Shown piece after piece: positions 12,185 through 24,997 of a stretch of DNA of 64,000 nucleotides; position 1 is the stretch's first letter; each line of letters starts with the position of its first letter. Below the pieces are notes generated by a model. That model searched no databases. It was not told where the DNA came from and saw nothing but the letters and a program-made list of their open reading frames with translations. Source of the DNA: Diplonema papillatum (lineage: Eukaryota > Euglenozoa > Diplonemea > Diplonemida > Diplonemidae). The position numbers were made by a program, and so were the translations under genes. The stretch spans positions 62,001-126,000 of the forward strand of contig JAPJBO010000075.1 of the NCBI GenBank assembly GCA_030068145.1. Reading direction: 5' to 3'.

Positions 12185-13462
12185 CTACCACTAATACACG
12201 CTGCCTGCGTTTTGTAAGCCTTCACAATACTTTGTAGACGGGCGGCAGGATTGCAAATACTAATGAAAGGTTGTGCCTTGCGTGCCTTTGATCCCCCTTT
12301 TCACGGGATGAACCACTGTTGGAAACGAAGTGCTACACTGTACAACAAAAAAAAAAAGAGCAAGTTCAACATCTGTCTGTTTCTTCTTCGTTCTTCAAGG
12401 TACAAGCAGGGCTTTCTTTCAGGGAAAGCTGAAGGTGGACAAAATGGTGTCTCCCTTTGAACCTCGCCTTTCTCCCCGGTGGTGTTCCCCAGCTGACGTT
12501 CCTGTTAATGGGGGACATCCAACTCTCGGACGAGCTATGTTACAGTGGCAGCTCAGGATGATGGGGTTGAAGGAATGGCTTTTGGTTCTCGGAGGGAATG
12601 ATGTGGCGGGGTCTTCGATATATGCAAGACAGGAGATGATGTTCTTGATAGGGGTCGCCTCACAGGGAAGTGTTAGTTTTCGGGAGGGGGGAAAATGCAA
12701 GAACGTGGTTAGAATTGTTATGTTCTCGATACCAAGAGCGGGGAGGAAGGGGGCGCAGGGCTTTTTTGCTAACCTTCAACGAAGATCCCGGGATGAACGG
12801 ACCAGAGGCGAAACACACCCTCGCCAGCCTGGTGGCAAAACCCGGCTGGCGGGGGCCTCGACCCATCCAGCCGTAGAGTACATGGCGGTCTGCCAGTCAT
12901 GTTCGTGGTCGCTAGGTCCACAATCGGACCAAAATTGATCCAGAATCGGTACCCCCCTGATTGCAGGGTCCGGACGGACGGACAAGAGGTAAGAAAAGCC
13001 CTGCGGAGGGGTTTGATTTTGCTGACGTGGGGCCGGCCTTGACACAGGGAGGATCCCCTTCGGTTTCCATTGGTCGGTGTGTTGTTCCTGGTGCTGGCGC
13101 AGCTCGCCCCTCCCCCTTTTTTTGCTTGGGTTGCCGTGGTTGGAGTGCGCTTCTTACACCGCGCGCCGCATCATTTTACGTTCTTTATCTTCAGGTCGGG
13201 AATCTCGGTGTCCGGTGCCCTTTCACGGGGGGTCGCTTGGCATTGCAGCGCTGCTCAACTCTTCGACTTGCAAAATCGAAGACAGATCAAATTGCAGTGT
13301 AGAGCAACGCAGACAGCGATGTGAGTGTGGTTGTCCAGTGGCTGCTCATAGCCCGCCAAGCCAACAGGACATTCTGAGGTCTTCTTATCAACCACCAAAA
13401 CATGCTGTCTGCGTCTTTGTATCCTTCAGAACACAATGTAGCCGCAAGATTGGCAAAAGGTA
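12185..13462 (+). repeat. Two related ~75-bp dispersed segments
   Basis: Segments at 12185-12260 and 13388-13462 share a core like ACGCTGCCTGCGT followed by TTTGTA, CCTTCA, an AATGTAG-like end and GCAAGATTG. A shorter relative occurs near 40671-40725 (CCACCAAAACACGCGGCG). Divergence is considerable, so this is a tentative family. Confidence 0.4.
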
Positions 13463-14403
13463 GGAAAGCACGGGCAAATCGCTTCACCAGCTTACCAGGA
13501 AAGGCCGGCTGAACGGGAGTCAGGCTTCACGCGTTCGGCAGAGCCAACTGGGTCTACAGGTCAAGTGGCTACCAACTTCCCCAACCGAAGCATCTAAAGA
13601 CGTGGCGTACCTTGGGGCTTGGGGCTTGGGGCCGCCGGACACGAGCCCGGAGTGACCTTTTCTTTTTACTTTCTATTTGTCTTTTCTGCGGCGATGAAAA
13701 GGAATAAAGCCGAGGATTGCAGTGCCTTCGCTGCGTCCAAAAAGCTAATTTTGGAAGGATTGCGCAGGGTTGCACGAAAGATCACCCTTTCCGACGCAAC
13801 ACTAATTCTGTGGTGTGTTTGTCCCACGAAACAAAGCACTTATTGGCAAGATCAACCAGGTTTTTGCCACTCAAACCAGACTGGATCGAGAAGAAATCTG
13901 ACGAATCAGAAACCTCTTCATACCAGAGTTCTGCCGTGCCAAAGCCTAGATTTGATCCAATGATCATTCGTTCTTCAGCTTTTCTGAGGGCCCGTATCTC
14001 TACGACCGCTAGCTTTCCTCAGTGTGCCTTTTTTGTATTTCATCATCTTTACTTTCTGGGTATCTTGACCATTTGGTCGAGCGCATGAATAGTTTCCTCC
14101 CACATCGCATGCGGCTAAAGAATAAGTGAAAGGCGCTTCGTTTTGGTTGTGGTGTGCGTGCCGGTCGATCGATTTTCCCCTTTACCCGGTGACTTCTTCG
14201 GGCTTAGGAATTGTGAACAACCCATTACACGCTTCATTACACGCTGCAAGATTGTTGGCACAAAAAAAGGGAGGCGGGGGGATACAAGAACAACAATAAC
14301 GTTCTTGGACAGGTATGAGCTCAACACTGTGTGTTTCATCTGCGCCGTGTTGCAGTCCTGAGAGCCACGGACACATTGGGCGACCGGGGTGGAAAGATCT
14401 TGA

Positions 14404-14448
14404 TTTAGCGTTTCGGCAGAACACTCTCTCTCATGCATGTTGATGCTA
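14404..14448 (+). repeat. Short dispersed motif M, copy 3
   Basis: GGCAGAACACTCTCTCTCAT then GCATGTTGATGCTAG, preceded by ATCTTGATTTAG. In the gene-free stretch before the PPR gene. Confidence 0.85.
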
Positions 14449-15959
14449 GTCCTTTTCTTCTTGCGTCCCAAGATGAACGTTTCCGGTGGATAGCATGAAG
14501 CTTTCTGGCGTATTTTTCACCTCAAAATAGGCGGTCAAAAAGAGGTGGTCAAAAGACGGCAGCCCAAAGTGTTGCATTTGTTCCGTTGCACGATGTCGTG
14601 TCCTAGCCAAGAGGGCGACTTGCGGAGGGTACCAATATAATCCAACTTCTTCGTGACAAACAATGCGAGAAAGATAGACCAGCAGGGACCATCACCCATC
14701 GTCTCGTAGAGGCAGATTAGACCTGGGCCTCTTCAACTTTCCAGCACCACGATGAGAGAGCTGGCAGTGTTCCTCGCCAATATAGCTGCACGACTCCGTG
14801 AAGCAATTGCACACAGAGGGTTTGCACCGGAAAAGAACAGAGGCGCAGGCCTTCACTCCTTACGGACGGAGGGGGAGGGGGTCGTCCAGTGTGCAAAAAG
14901 CCTTCCGGGGAAATTTTGTGTCAAACTCACAAGTCTTCCGACTCCACAACAGGAACCTGGGGCTCCTTGGTAACACATCTATCCACAGCAGCAAACATTG
15001 TTCCTTTTTCGACGTGTCTTTACTCTGGATTTACTCTGCGTTGCAACTCCAGCTAGGGTTTTGCCTTTAACGACATAAATATGTGTCCCCCGTCCATAAG
15101 GGGTCGAAGCCAAAAACGGGCTATGCGCCACATAAAGCCATTGACGATGCATTGATTGCAAGCAACTACTCTGCATGTATTAGCACCGAGTAGCGATGAA
15201 GTTGTAAAACTCGAAAGAGAACGCAGCCCCATCTCATTTCCCTTCCGGATATATGGAGGGGCATCTCCGCTGGGGAGGGCGGGTGAGGACGTTGTGGCAA
15301 CGGCAATGCCTGAGGCACGCTGGAGGCATCCGTCTCACTCTGCTAGCAATACCGTGCGAACATACGTGAGGACGACTGTGCTGCAACTCAGCTGTGCGAC
15401 ACTACAGACATCGGGATGTCGTTCCCCCTTCTCCCCGCCCCACCTCCCCAAAGTAAGGTACACCATGGCAAGGGCTGCGATTCCGCTGCCACCGCAGCAC
15501 TGGTGACTTGTTTGCTTGACGTTTTCGGCCCCCGGGCGTGCGAACGGTTCGACGCCTCCCGCCCTCTCCCGGGAAAACAGGGGGCCCCTATCGCACCTGC
15601 TCAAAAAAAGACTTCTTAAGACTAACTGTAGTGAATCAAAACGCGCGCACGCGCTTTGTTATTGATACCAGCGTGCCTTCATTTTCCCGTGGCAGCATTT
15701 TTCCTTTTCCGTTGTTCTTTTCCTTTTGACAACAATTGTGAAGACGTTTGCGACCAAGAGCACTTGCGGGGGAACGTTTTTGACGACTTGGTTTGCATGC
15801 AAGTCCTCCCCTGGTGGCAGACGCTCAGCAGGAGAGGATCTACAAATTCAGCCCGCAAAGGCAAGGCGCTGGTGGGGTGTTTCGTACAGCATGCAGCGAG
15901 CCCCGACAACTGGAAGGGACGCCAAAAAAGCGCGGATGCTTCGCACCCGGAGTGAGCCG

Positions 15960-18248
15960 CTAAAGCAGCCCCGTCTCGCGGTACATTAGCGCAGGGTGCC
16001 CTAGAATAGCGAGCCTGGCAGCTGGAAGAGACGCCAAAGAAGACAGAGAGGGGTTCGGATGACGCCACTGCTTCGCGCCTGAGTCGTGTATGTAAAACAC
16101 ATCCCCCCTAGGGGACTGCACGACGCGCCATCCCGGTGGGAGAGGCTCAGCCAACAAGTCACTGATGGGCTCAGGACCGTACGCGGCGCAAAGCCTGCTG
16201 AACAGTTCCTCTTCCCTTCCCTCGTATGCGAGCAACGTCGGCACCACCGATGGCAGCTTGTCGGGGCACCTCGCGTTGAAGAACTGCAGCAGCCGATAGC
16301 GCATGTCGGCGTCGACCCGTCTGAGGCGCCCCGCGGAGCTCCTGGTGACCGACACGTTGCTGCGGCCCGCCGAAATCTGGTTGGCCGAGTCGCTCCTAAC
16401 CCCTTCCAGTGCGTTGAGCCGGTGCTCCACCGACTGCTCCCATCGCGCCTCCCTCGACCGGTCTTCGGATCCCAATTCAATCTCGCCGCTCTGACTCCGC
16501 ATGCTCTGGATGCTGTAAGCTTGCGGCCTCGCGACCAACTCGTCCCCGCGTCCACCCGTCGGCGACCTCGAGTTCCCTTCCTTGCGCTTCGCGTGCTGGA
16601 CCAGCAGCAAAGGGCTGTTGCCCTCCTCGTAAATCTCGCACGGGCGGTGCCTTTGAAGGTCGGGGCGGGCATCGTCCGCGTGGACGGCGGACCAGCATTT
16701 CCGGCACAGCTTGTGCCCCTCCGGTTTGCAGCTGAAGCACGTCCAGCTCGCGGGCGGCGCCCGCTGCCGGGTGACCGACTGCACCAGCGCGTAGCACCGC
16801 TCGCACGGCCACAGCAGCAGCTTCGGGCGGTGGTCGACGGTTTCCCTCGAGTTGTGGCTCGCGTACCAGCACCGGACGCACAGCGCCGGAGAGTAGGGGC
16901 ACGACGGGCACGTCGACACCGCGCGGTTCGTGCTGCAAAGCGTGCACAGTCCAGACTCGCGGGCGTCTGGGTTCGGCGGCAGGAGGGTGAGGGCGTGCTG
17001 CGAGAACGCCTTCCGGGCGTGGATTGCGTTCGAGCAGGGTTGGCAGAGGTGCAGCCCGCAGGTTGGGCACTGGACTTGGATCGAGTGCAGCCCGCAATCA
17101 TCGCACGGCCGCGAGTGTGCGAAGGGAAGCGGAGGCGGGGCCGGGGGCTGCGGAAAGTGAGGCTCCATGCCGCCCAGATCCGCGTTCGGGTCGATGGACG
17201 ACGCTGCAGACGGGAGCGCCCGATGCTCGCTCTCTCCGCTGTACCCGAAACCGGGATCGGAGCGGGCCTCGAACGCGTTGTCCGAACTTTTGCTGACGGC
17301 GAGCGGCGCACGAGACGCGCTGTTTTCGGACGAGCCTTCCCCAGCCCCGTCTCCGTTGTCCTTCAGGCTCCCGCCCTCCTCTTCCTGGTCACCGGCTTCC
17401 TCCGCGGCGCCGGGTTCGTCGCCTGCTTCTTCGTCTTCTTCCCCTCCGCCGGCGCCGGTCGCGACGCTTTGTTTCTCGCTTGCGGCGCGGGACCGCTTCG
17501 AGGCGACGCTCTTCGCTCGCTTCGAGGCGGCGTCGGTGGCGGAAAACGCGTCCGGCGGCGCGGAGTACGGGTCCGCCGGAGCCGACTGCGCGGACACCGA
17601 AAACGGGTTGTCTCGCATCGTGGGCGCGGTCAGAGGCGAGAAGTTGGTCACCGCGTCAGCTTGCTCGACGGTTTCACGGCCGTCATCGGAGTCCAGCGGG
17701 TTCCCGCCTTCCGTCACGGGCTTTTCGGAAGGCTCCTGCGGCTGGTGCTGCGAAGCGGCTTCTTCGGTGTCGGCGTGGATGGACGGTTCCTTGATGCGGG
17801 TCGCTTTGGACCGGGCGCTTGCGCACTGGCTCGCGTTATCGGGGTCCGGCTTCGCGAGGGCCGAGCGCATGGGCAGCGGGGCCTCAGCGAACCGCGCCCT
17901 GGGGCTGTTGACGGCGGCCGAAAACGGCGCCCGAAGGCTGTACGGCGACGTCGACGCGAGCGACGCGGTGCTCGACGGCGCGTTCACCGGCCCCGTCTGC
18001 GTGTTCCCGGCCGGGCTCTCGGCCGGCCCCGTCTTCGCGGCCACCGACGACTTCGGCAGCTTCCGCGACGCGCCGGCCGCCGTCGAAGGCGCGCCGCCTT
18101 GCGGCCCGTCTCCACCCCCGGGCTTGGAGGCCAAGCTCGCAGGTGCCATTGTGCAGCGCCTCCCCCCCCCCGCACCGCCCGCAGCACCGCCAAAGCTCCG
18201 CAGAAAGCTTTTTTTCCCCCCCTTCCTGACGTGGTGTCCCCTCTTCAT
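15960..18248 (-). CDS. B-box-type zinc finger protein with WW domain
   Basis: Single exon, 762 residues, ATG at 18248; a second in-frame ATG at residue 34 (MAPASLASK) is an alternative start. Residues 1-375 are low-complexity Ala/Ser/Pro/Glu. Three B-box-like Cys/His modules follow: about 377-420 (CDDC..CPTC..LCQPC...H), 435-475 (CTLC..CPSC..LCVRCW..SH) and 481-535 (CERC..CFSC..LCRKCW..VH). A helical motif at about 648-692 (LLAYEGREEELFSRL then CAAYGPEP) resembles a short element widespread in protist proteins. A WW domain (about 704-735: LPPGWRVV, FYIHD, QWRHP) lies near the C-terminus; WW domains bind Pro-rich peptides. This suggests a cytosolic adaptor or ubiquitin-ligase-like scaffold without a RING. 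It shares the B-box style with the gene at 25353-27978. Confidence 0.85.
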   Translation of the reverse strand: MKRGHHVRKGGKKSFLRSFGGAAGGAGGGRRCTMAPASLASKPGGGDGPQGGAPSTAAGASRKLPKSSVAAKTGPAESPAGNTQTGPVNAPSSTASLASTSPYSLRAPFSAAVNSPRARFAEAPLPMRSALAKPDPDNASQCASARSKATRIKEPSIHADTEEAASQHQPQEPSEKPVTEGGNPLDSDDGRETVEQADAVTNFSPLTAPTMRDNPFSVSAQSAPADPYSAPPDAFSATDAASKRAKSVASKRSRAASEKQSVATGAGGGEEDEEAGDEPGAAEEAGDQEEEGGSLKDNGDGAGEGSSENSASRAPLAVSKSSDNAFEARSDPGFGYSGESEHRALPSAASSIDPNADLGGMEPHFPQPPAPPPLPFAHSRPCDDCGLHSIQVQCPTCGLHLCQPCSNAIHARKAFSQHALTLLPPNPDARESGLCTLCSTNRAVSTCPSCPYSPALCVRCWYASHNSRETVDHRPKLLLWPCERCYALVQSVTRQRAPPASWTCFSCKPEGHKLCRKCWSAVHADDARPDLQRHRPCEIYEEGNSPLLLVQHAKRKEGNSRSPTGGRGDELVARPQAYSIQSMRSQSGEIELGSEDRSREARWEQSVEHRLNALEGVRSDSANQISAGRSNVSVTRSSAGRLRRVDADMRYRLLQFFNARCPDKLPSVVPTLLAYEGREEELFSRLCAAYGPEPISDLLAEPLPPGWRVVQSPRGDVFYIHDSGAKQWRHPNPSLSSLASLPAARLAILGHPALMYRETGLL

Positions 18249-19328
18249 CGTTGCAGGAGCGGCAAAACGCTAATTTTTAAGAATAGCACAGTTTTATCGA
18301 GAGAGAAGAAGTGTTTTGTTTTTCATGCGCGAGACTCTTTTGTTTTTCCGTGTGGCCACGCGGGCCCCCAGCAAACATTGAGTTCTTTCGACACATACAT
18401 GCAATGACCGCAAGCACTCTGTTTTTCAGAATTGCAGGCGAATGCTATATCTCGTGTTGTTGATCTTTTTAGTTCTTCTCCTTCGGTGAGTCTGGGCTGG
18501 GCCATCCTGGCTGAGTAGCCACTTACACGCAAAGCTTCGCCCGCCCGGCATGTTGAGCATTGTGTTCTGTAAAGTGCAAGTGCCATGGAGGCAAGCGAGC
18601 ACTGTTGAGCACTGGGAACCTTTGAGTACATGAGCCACATGGATTAGCATACACTATGTTGAGCACTGTGCGAGCTCCGACTTTCAGATTCTTGCTGGTT
18701 GTCCGACATCGTTGAATGAGGAAACGGTGCATTTCTTTTGTGCTCCACTGGCCTGCACACACGACCGTGTGCAGACCAGTGTGTAAGGGAATATTGGAAA
18801 GAAAGATACGGGAGGACAGTGTAAATGAACGGAACACTTCTGGAGGACGAGCCTATCTGAACCACAGAGTCGTTTCAGATCTCTCAAGTGCTCAGTGCCG
18901 CGCAACCGGCGTTCCTTGTTGCTGGACGAGGCTCGGGTGACAGGTGGCAGAACCTCAACCAGCGCCACAAGTGTACGTCAGAATGAAAGATGCAACAAAA
19001 TGATGGTGATGCTGGCATTTGTAAGAACGAGTCCGAGTTCCATGTGGGTCTGCCAGCAAACTGACATGAAACTGCCTCTATAAAAGGTCCACTGGGTGGT
19101 CAGTGTGGTTTGCAAAAAAGAACATCTTGACTTGTCGCACGAGTTTTGGCACCGCGGACGCACCGCCAATGCTCTGCTGGGTCCGGTCTGCAGCTGCGTC
19201 GCCCTTCTAGGCTTTTTGTCGGCGGTGGCATCGTGTCCGTCATGTCCGTGGTGGCAACCGTGGTGTGCGGGAATCTCCGAGCCATCGTCGTTGCCTTGGC
19301 TGAAAGCCCAGCGTGCAGACGAGAAGGT
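18249..19328. other. Intergenic gap, no gene seen
   Basis: This is the gap between the Ser-rich protein gene and the B-box/WW gene. The minus strand before the ATG at 18248 has a CT-rich stretch (about 18296-18315) followed by an AG, which could serve as an RNA-processing acceptor. Nothing else is recognisable. Confidence 0.45.
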
Positions 19329-22300
19329 TTACTGGCTCCAGAAGATGGTCTCGGCTCCCCGCAGCCTCTGCAAGGGAGCCAGCGAGCACGCTTTCCACTT
19401 GTCGCATGGGTTCGGCTCATCGGGCGTGCCGAAGCCGTCGATGACCTGCCGGATTCGGTCTGCTGCCAAGCTCAGCTTTTTCCGGACCGCCCTGTGGGAG
19501 TCAGCCGCCCGGTCTCCTTCCAACGCAGCTGCCCGCTTGACCTGCCGGCTGGGCACGCAGGGCGCAAGTTTGAACTTTGCGCTCGTTTCGCACACGTCCA
19601 ATTGCGGGACCTGCCCCCGGATGGATGCTGTCGCGTACACGAACTGGTGCGCGTCGTCGTTGAACAGCTTCTGCGGCTTGCTGAGGGGGGCGGCGGCGAG
19701 GCCCCCGTGCCGCCACAGGACCTTGCGTGCTGAGGTCGTCACGACAGTCTGCAGGAGCGCGCGCGCCGCTTTCGCGTCCATGCAGGCGAGGAGGGGTGAC
19801 TGGGTCCTCTGCGGCGCCGCGTCCGCGCTGCCTACGGTGGACGGGATCGTGTGGCCTGTTTCCGAGCCGTTGCTGTTGCCCTGGGTCGAGGCCCACGCTC
19901 TTTCGTGCCTGTCGGCCGAAGGCTGCGTGCAAATCGAAAGCACCGACGGCGCCGCGGGACCTGCTCGCTTCGAACTGCTGCTTGCATCGACCAGCTCGCG
20001 GTCTCGGTCTTTCATGTAAGAGTAGCTGTTGAAGCTGCTGTTTGTCAAAAAACCGAGTTGCTGGCGCGGAGGGACCGACAACGAAGCGGGATGGTCCAAG
20101 TCTTTCACGGGGGAGTGGCTGCTGAGGCTGCTGCTTGACTGGCAAGCAAGTTGTTGGCTTGGAGGCCCCGACAACGAAGCGAGATTTGCGTTCTTCGAGC
20201 TGCTCGTTGCATCAGTTCCATCGTGGTCCCAGTCTTTCACGGTAGGAGGATGGCCGCTGAAGCTGCTGAGTTGGTGGTTTGGAGGCACGGGGCTGCTCGT
20301 TGCATCGATCGCTTCGCCGCCCCGGTCTTCTATAGGAGAGCGGCTGCTGAAGGTGTTGCACGTCGGGCTGCCGCCTGATTGGCTTGAAGGCACCACATGG
20401 ATGAGTCTTCGGTTCTTGTTACTGCCGGCGCCGTCGGCAGGGGCGCCGGTACCGGTGTGCCCACCATCGGGCGAGCCGCCCCAGCAACCGGCCGCGACGG
20501 GAAGCTGTTCGGTGCCGCGGGAGGGTGCCTCGGAAGCGTACTCGTGGGGAGGAGCACTGCTCGGCCGGCTTTTCGAGAGCCCCTCCCGCGGCGGCCGGCC
20601 TTGCGAGCAAACCCCGGCACGTCCGAGGGGGCCCTTCGGAGGCACCCTCTGCAGCCCTGTCGCCGGTCGACGAAGCTTGGTTCTCGGCTTCCACGCGACG
20701 CCGCTCAACCCGCCCACGGAGATCGCCTGACTCGGAAGGAGACCTTCCTTTTTCCCCGCCGGTGGCCGTCGGTGTGAAGACGACTCCGGTCGACCCTTCA
20801 CCAGCAAAATGCCAGAGCTACCCGGACGCCTGCTTGGCCCTCCCCCCTTGGACAGCTGTAGCAAGTCGCACTGATGCCCGGATACCCCGGTGAGCGACAG
20901 TATCTCGCTGGGACTTGGTGGGTCGATGGGGTGCACGCAAGAACAGGGGAGCAGGTGACCTTTCGATGCTGGACACGCGGGACGGTGTCTCCGCGGGCAA
21001 TCGTTCCGAAGGCTCCTCCCCGCCTGCCTGGCGGCTCGCTTGCCGCTGCCGCTGCGGTGGCTTTGTCTCGGTGGGAGGGCGGGCGACCACGACGAGGTGT
21101 CGGGCGCGCCGTCGCTAAGCGTGTGCACATTCCACCGACCGACGGCCGCGCATTTCTTTTCTTGCCTGCCGGCGCATGGACTGGGGCAGGTTGGGGTCCG
21201 GATGACGCCCTTCGACGCGGCTGACACCCGGTCCTTCAAGTCCACCAGCAGCGCTTGCGCTTCCTCGACAGATTCACTCCACGCAGCCACTACACGGGCT
21301 ACACAAGAACACCATCCATTCAACGTCATTGTCGTGCGCGTGTCTTCATTTTCCCCTTCGAACTCATACGGACCTGTTGCGCCCATGCTCTCGCTGGTTT
21401 CGCATACATTGAAGTCGACCGCCCGCATGTCCTCGCTCCAGTCTTGCATCGCAAGCGACCGGGCTAGCACAGACGCGACCGACGGAAGGAGCTGATTGTA
21501 GAGGATGCTCATGAGTTCTATGTAGAGCAGTCGGTTCACCACGGGCTCGGCACCGGCTGCTTCGTTGTCGACAACGGCTTGCGGCCGGTGGCCGGTGGTT
21601 CCGTGAGCATCGGCGGGGCTGGTGAGCTGCCTGTGGGATCGCATCAGCTGCAAGGCCAAGATCTTCCATTTCTTCGTGTGCGCGAGCAGCCGGCGACTTT
21701 CCTCCGGGCTCGGACTGAGCGGGCAGAACGGAGGCGGCCCCCGTTCCCGCGGCCTGCCGCCTTCACCCTCGAGCATTTCCTGCATGATGCTATCGCAGGC
21801 GTGCCGGATGACGATGGTCCTCTCTTCCCGGTTCCTGGCGACGAGAACCCCGTCGCTTGACAGAATGCACGGCAGGTGCACAACTACTTCCGACACGGCC
21901 ACGCAGTTCTGTAGGGGGATGGTTCTTAGAGAGCAGGGCGCGTGTTTGTGCTGGTTGATCAAATACCACTCTTGCTTGTACACTACTTTTTTTCACACCT
22001 TCCGCAGAAGCTCAAACCGGGTGGTCGCCGCCGTCTGGACAAAACTGTAAGCATTTATGTGGATATGCATGTACACTCTGAAGGTCGTCGTACAACTCCA
22101 GGGCAAAAACGCGCTGTTGTGAGTAGATGTGCCCCCTTTCCACTACGCCTCTGCTTTGGAAATAGGAAGCTGGGTTTCCCACGGAATCTGTCTTCACATT
22201 TTCACCCCTGAGGAGTGGGCTAATTGAGAGTCGAACTAGCCCGTGTTAAGGCGGGGGTGAGAAGGAACAGCTCATACGGAGTCCGTGCAGTGCCCAACTG

Positions 22301-23167
22301 CTGCTCGCACGTGCGTTGCACGGGCTGTGGTGGCGAGCAAGCTGACGACACGAGCGGCGTACCGATGGCGAGACCGCAAGAGACGCTTCCACACGGGGAG
22401 AGACGCGAGCTCAAGCGCCGGCGTAGCTAGCTGCATCAAGCTGCCGCCAGGCGAGGTACTCGGCGAGTGCCCTTCCCTGCAGTCTAGCACCGAGGCCACA
22501 GGGAGTGCATTCTGCCCAGCCTGCGGCTTGTCAACACGGTCACCTGCCTCCGCGCCTCCTGCGTTGTGTTGGCGTGAAAGTGAGTTCTGCGCGTTGCCCG
22601 ATTCGGTATAGTTGTAAGAAAATAAGAGCTCGTCACTCGCACAACCGCGGCTGATATGGAAATAGAGTGTTGCGCGGGCGCTGATCGTTTTTACGCTACG
22701 AGCTCGATTCAGGACGCAAACAAAAATGCCATGGTGTGCGGTGACGAGCTTCTTACTTCCTTCAATATTGCATGGCGAGTGCAACGAAGTGTTTCGAGGA
22801 AGTGAAGCTTCGTTCGCAGTTCGCTATTAGTCAGAAAGAAATAGTTTCCCTAGATCAGCGGATCCTAGACGGCAAAGAAAAATGGAATACCTTCCTTGTA
22901 TCGTTCAGTGACAAAAGCGAGGTCACAGGATAAGGAGCTGACGAACGCCGGCGACGCTTCGGGCGCTTGAGGGACCACGGGCTCATCGCAGTGGAAGTGC
23001 TTGTAATGAAAAGTGAAGTTGGATGGAGTCGGAGGCGGCGCTTGGGGTGAGGCCGGGCACGGTGCTGGAGGCGGCTCGGCTGGCTCCGCCTTCGGCGAGT
23101 TGCTGACGGGTTCAGGGTACCGGACGTCGACGACAACGTGCACTGGCACGTTGCGGACGCCCTTCAT
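19329..23167 (-). CDS. Unrecognised Ser/Pro-rich protein, three exons
   Basis: Exons 22891-23167 or longer (ending in phase 1), 22278-22558 (phase 1 in, phase 0 out) and 19329-21908 (860 codons with stop). The junctions match in phase: GAAG|GTATTC to GCAG|GA, and TCC|GTATGA to ACAG|AAC. The start is uncertain. The exon may begin after a pyrimidine-rich acceptor near 23236, making the ATG at 23167 (MKGVRNVPVHVVV) the start of a 1045-residue protein, or after an acceptor at 23299. The N-terminal part is ordered; about residues 430-825 are Ser/Pro/Gln-rich, with about four degenerate 35-45-residue repeats at 690-825 marked by SSFSSHSP-like, VKD.D and DA.SSSK motifs. The last ~150 residues are ordered again. 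No family is recognised. Confidence 0.68.
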
Positions 23168-23298
23168 TTTTCCTGAGTCGCCACCTTCCAACTCCCTCCC
23201 CTCCCTACATGCCCACGCCGCTATTTCCTGCGAAGGGCGAATGGGTGTGTCGAAGAAATCCAAGCTTTGTTCATAGTTTAGAGAGAAAATTCGCGAAA

Positions 23299-24703
23299 CT
23301 GCGGACTCGTAGTCTGCGTGTGTTTCCCGCAGGTGTAGGATCGACCTGCAAAACTGAGGATACTAGCCTCAACGATCGTACCCTTCACTCACTATCGAGG
23401 AACGGCGCGCACAAACAAGCACTGTGCCTCTTCTTTTTTGTGTTTTTCTTTCTCTTTCCGATGCAGGGATTATTCTAATCCCCGAAATTCGGGAAAATCG
23501 TGGTTGAAAAGTCTGTAGCATGCCGGAAAGACTTTTGTTTCCACGTTGAGCAAGGTGTTTTTAATCACCTGTAATTCTGGTACGACCTTCGTGGGAGTGT
23601 TGCTGGTTCGCCACTTTATTGTAGACCCCACTTGTGGGTCTTGCGGGTCCTCTAGCCTCCGTGTCACTGGCCTTGCAAGCACAACAAAGTTTTCACCAGA
23701 AACTCCTGTGTTTAAAAAATCTTTTTTAACCGGCCTGTTTTGAGAATACTTTTTTTTCTTTTGGTGAAGAAACCTTTTTTAGGATAATCCCTGTTCCGAT
23801 ATCGTACACGGTTCGCACTCCACGCAAACGACGCTCAACCAGAGCCTCTTAGCGGAGACAGGCAAAGCCGATTGACGGGTAGTACGCCGACTACACGCTG
23901 ATCCGGTAAGCCTGTGTCTGTTTGTCATCACTGCTACAGATGCAGTACCTGGCGTGGTGTTCTGCTTTCCAAACTGACCAGAAAAGCCGCTCTACGGCAG
24001 CAAGCTGGGGAAGAAAACTCCCGGGGGACCCTCGCTGCTCTTCTTCTAGTGCTCCACAGCGCTTTACTTAAACGGGCACATGAGTGGCTGGTGGACCTGC
24101 CACTCTCGTCTTGTGGTGGCTCCGGCCATTTGTCACGATTCATTTCATGAATGCTTCACAGTGAAGAGCGTCTCGCAGATTTCTCTAGCAAACTTCTCGC
24201 AAACTTTCTTCTTCCACAAGAAAGCAAAGGAGCCTGAGGGTGGCATTCCGAGTGCCGGAATTCGCATCTACTGGATACAGGTGCGGCGGTTCCGCGCTTC
24301 AAACATATATCAACGCGCACGACGAATTCGAAAACAAAAAGAGACGTGGCTCCAGTGTGCACACGGCCGGCAAAAACGGCCAACGCCGCGCCTGCGACGA
24401 ACCCGCAGCATACAAACGAGTCCTCTGAGCGACCCTACACCTTCAATAGTTCTGCCGGCAGGCCAGCAGAGGCGAGACCTGCTCCGCCTGCGTGGCTGCT
24501 GGCTCTATTCTTCAAAGCCGGTCCCTCTGTACAGCGTGCGGCAGAGAACGCTGGGGGCATGTTTCCCCAAACGCTGCAACGGACGGGTGCCACACCTTTT
24601 TCCAACACACCCGCTTTGCGGGTGACTCGGGCGCACCCTCTGTCAACTCCAGTTCTTCTTGGGCTGGACTTCGCCGTGTCGTCGTGTAGCCCCCCCCCCC
24701 CCC
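23299..24703. other. Gene-free stretch
   Basis: No phase-consistent exon was found, although the Ser-rich gene could have a further 5' exon here if its first mapped exon begins at 23298. The sequence is mixed, with T-rich patches (23440-23460, 23745-23765) and no recognised domain. Confidence 0.45.
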
Positions 24704-24997
24704 CAGTGCTGATACTCGGCATCGTTGTCAGCCGGACGGCAACGAGGGGTGGGTGGGTACCCCCCCCCCCCTAAACACCCCCCCCCCCCCAGGGGTGGCC
24801 CTAAGCGGCCAGATTGCGGAGTCGTTGGCAGAATCTGACCTGACCCCCCCCCCCCTATATACAGGCTATTTTCACTGTGGAGGGGGGACGCTACCTGTCA
24901 CTCTCTAAGGTGGTCACCACGGTGGCTGGTCAGGGGTACCCACCCCCACCCAGGGTTAGCAACTTCGTTTTGGGTCTCAGGCTTAGTATCAGCACTG
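24704..24997. mobile_element. MITE-like foldback element set in poly-C tracts
   Basis: A perfect 13-bp terminal inverted repeat, CAGTGCTGATACT at 24704-24716 and its complement at 24985-24997, bounds 294 bp. A second inverted pair lies inside (GGGTGGGTGGGTACCCC near 24745 and its complement near 24937). Both ends abut C-runs (24691-24703 and 24998-25022), and further C-runs of 10-14 occur within. Target-site duplication cannot be read because the flanks are homopolymer. There is no coding capacity. CAGTG ends would suit a hAT-type non-autonomous element. Confidence 0.55.
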
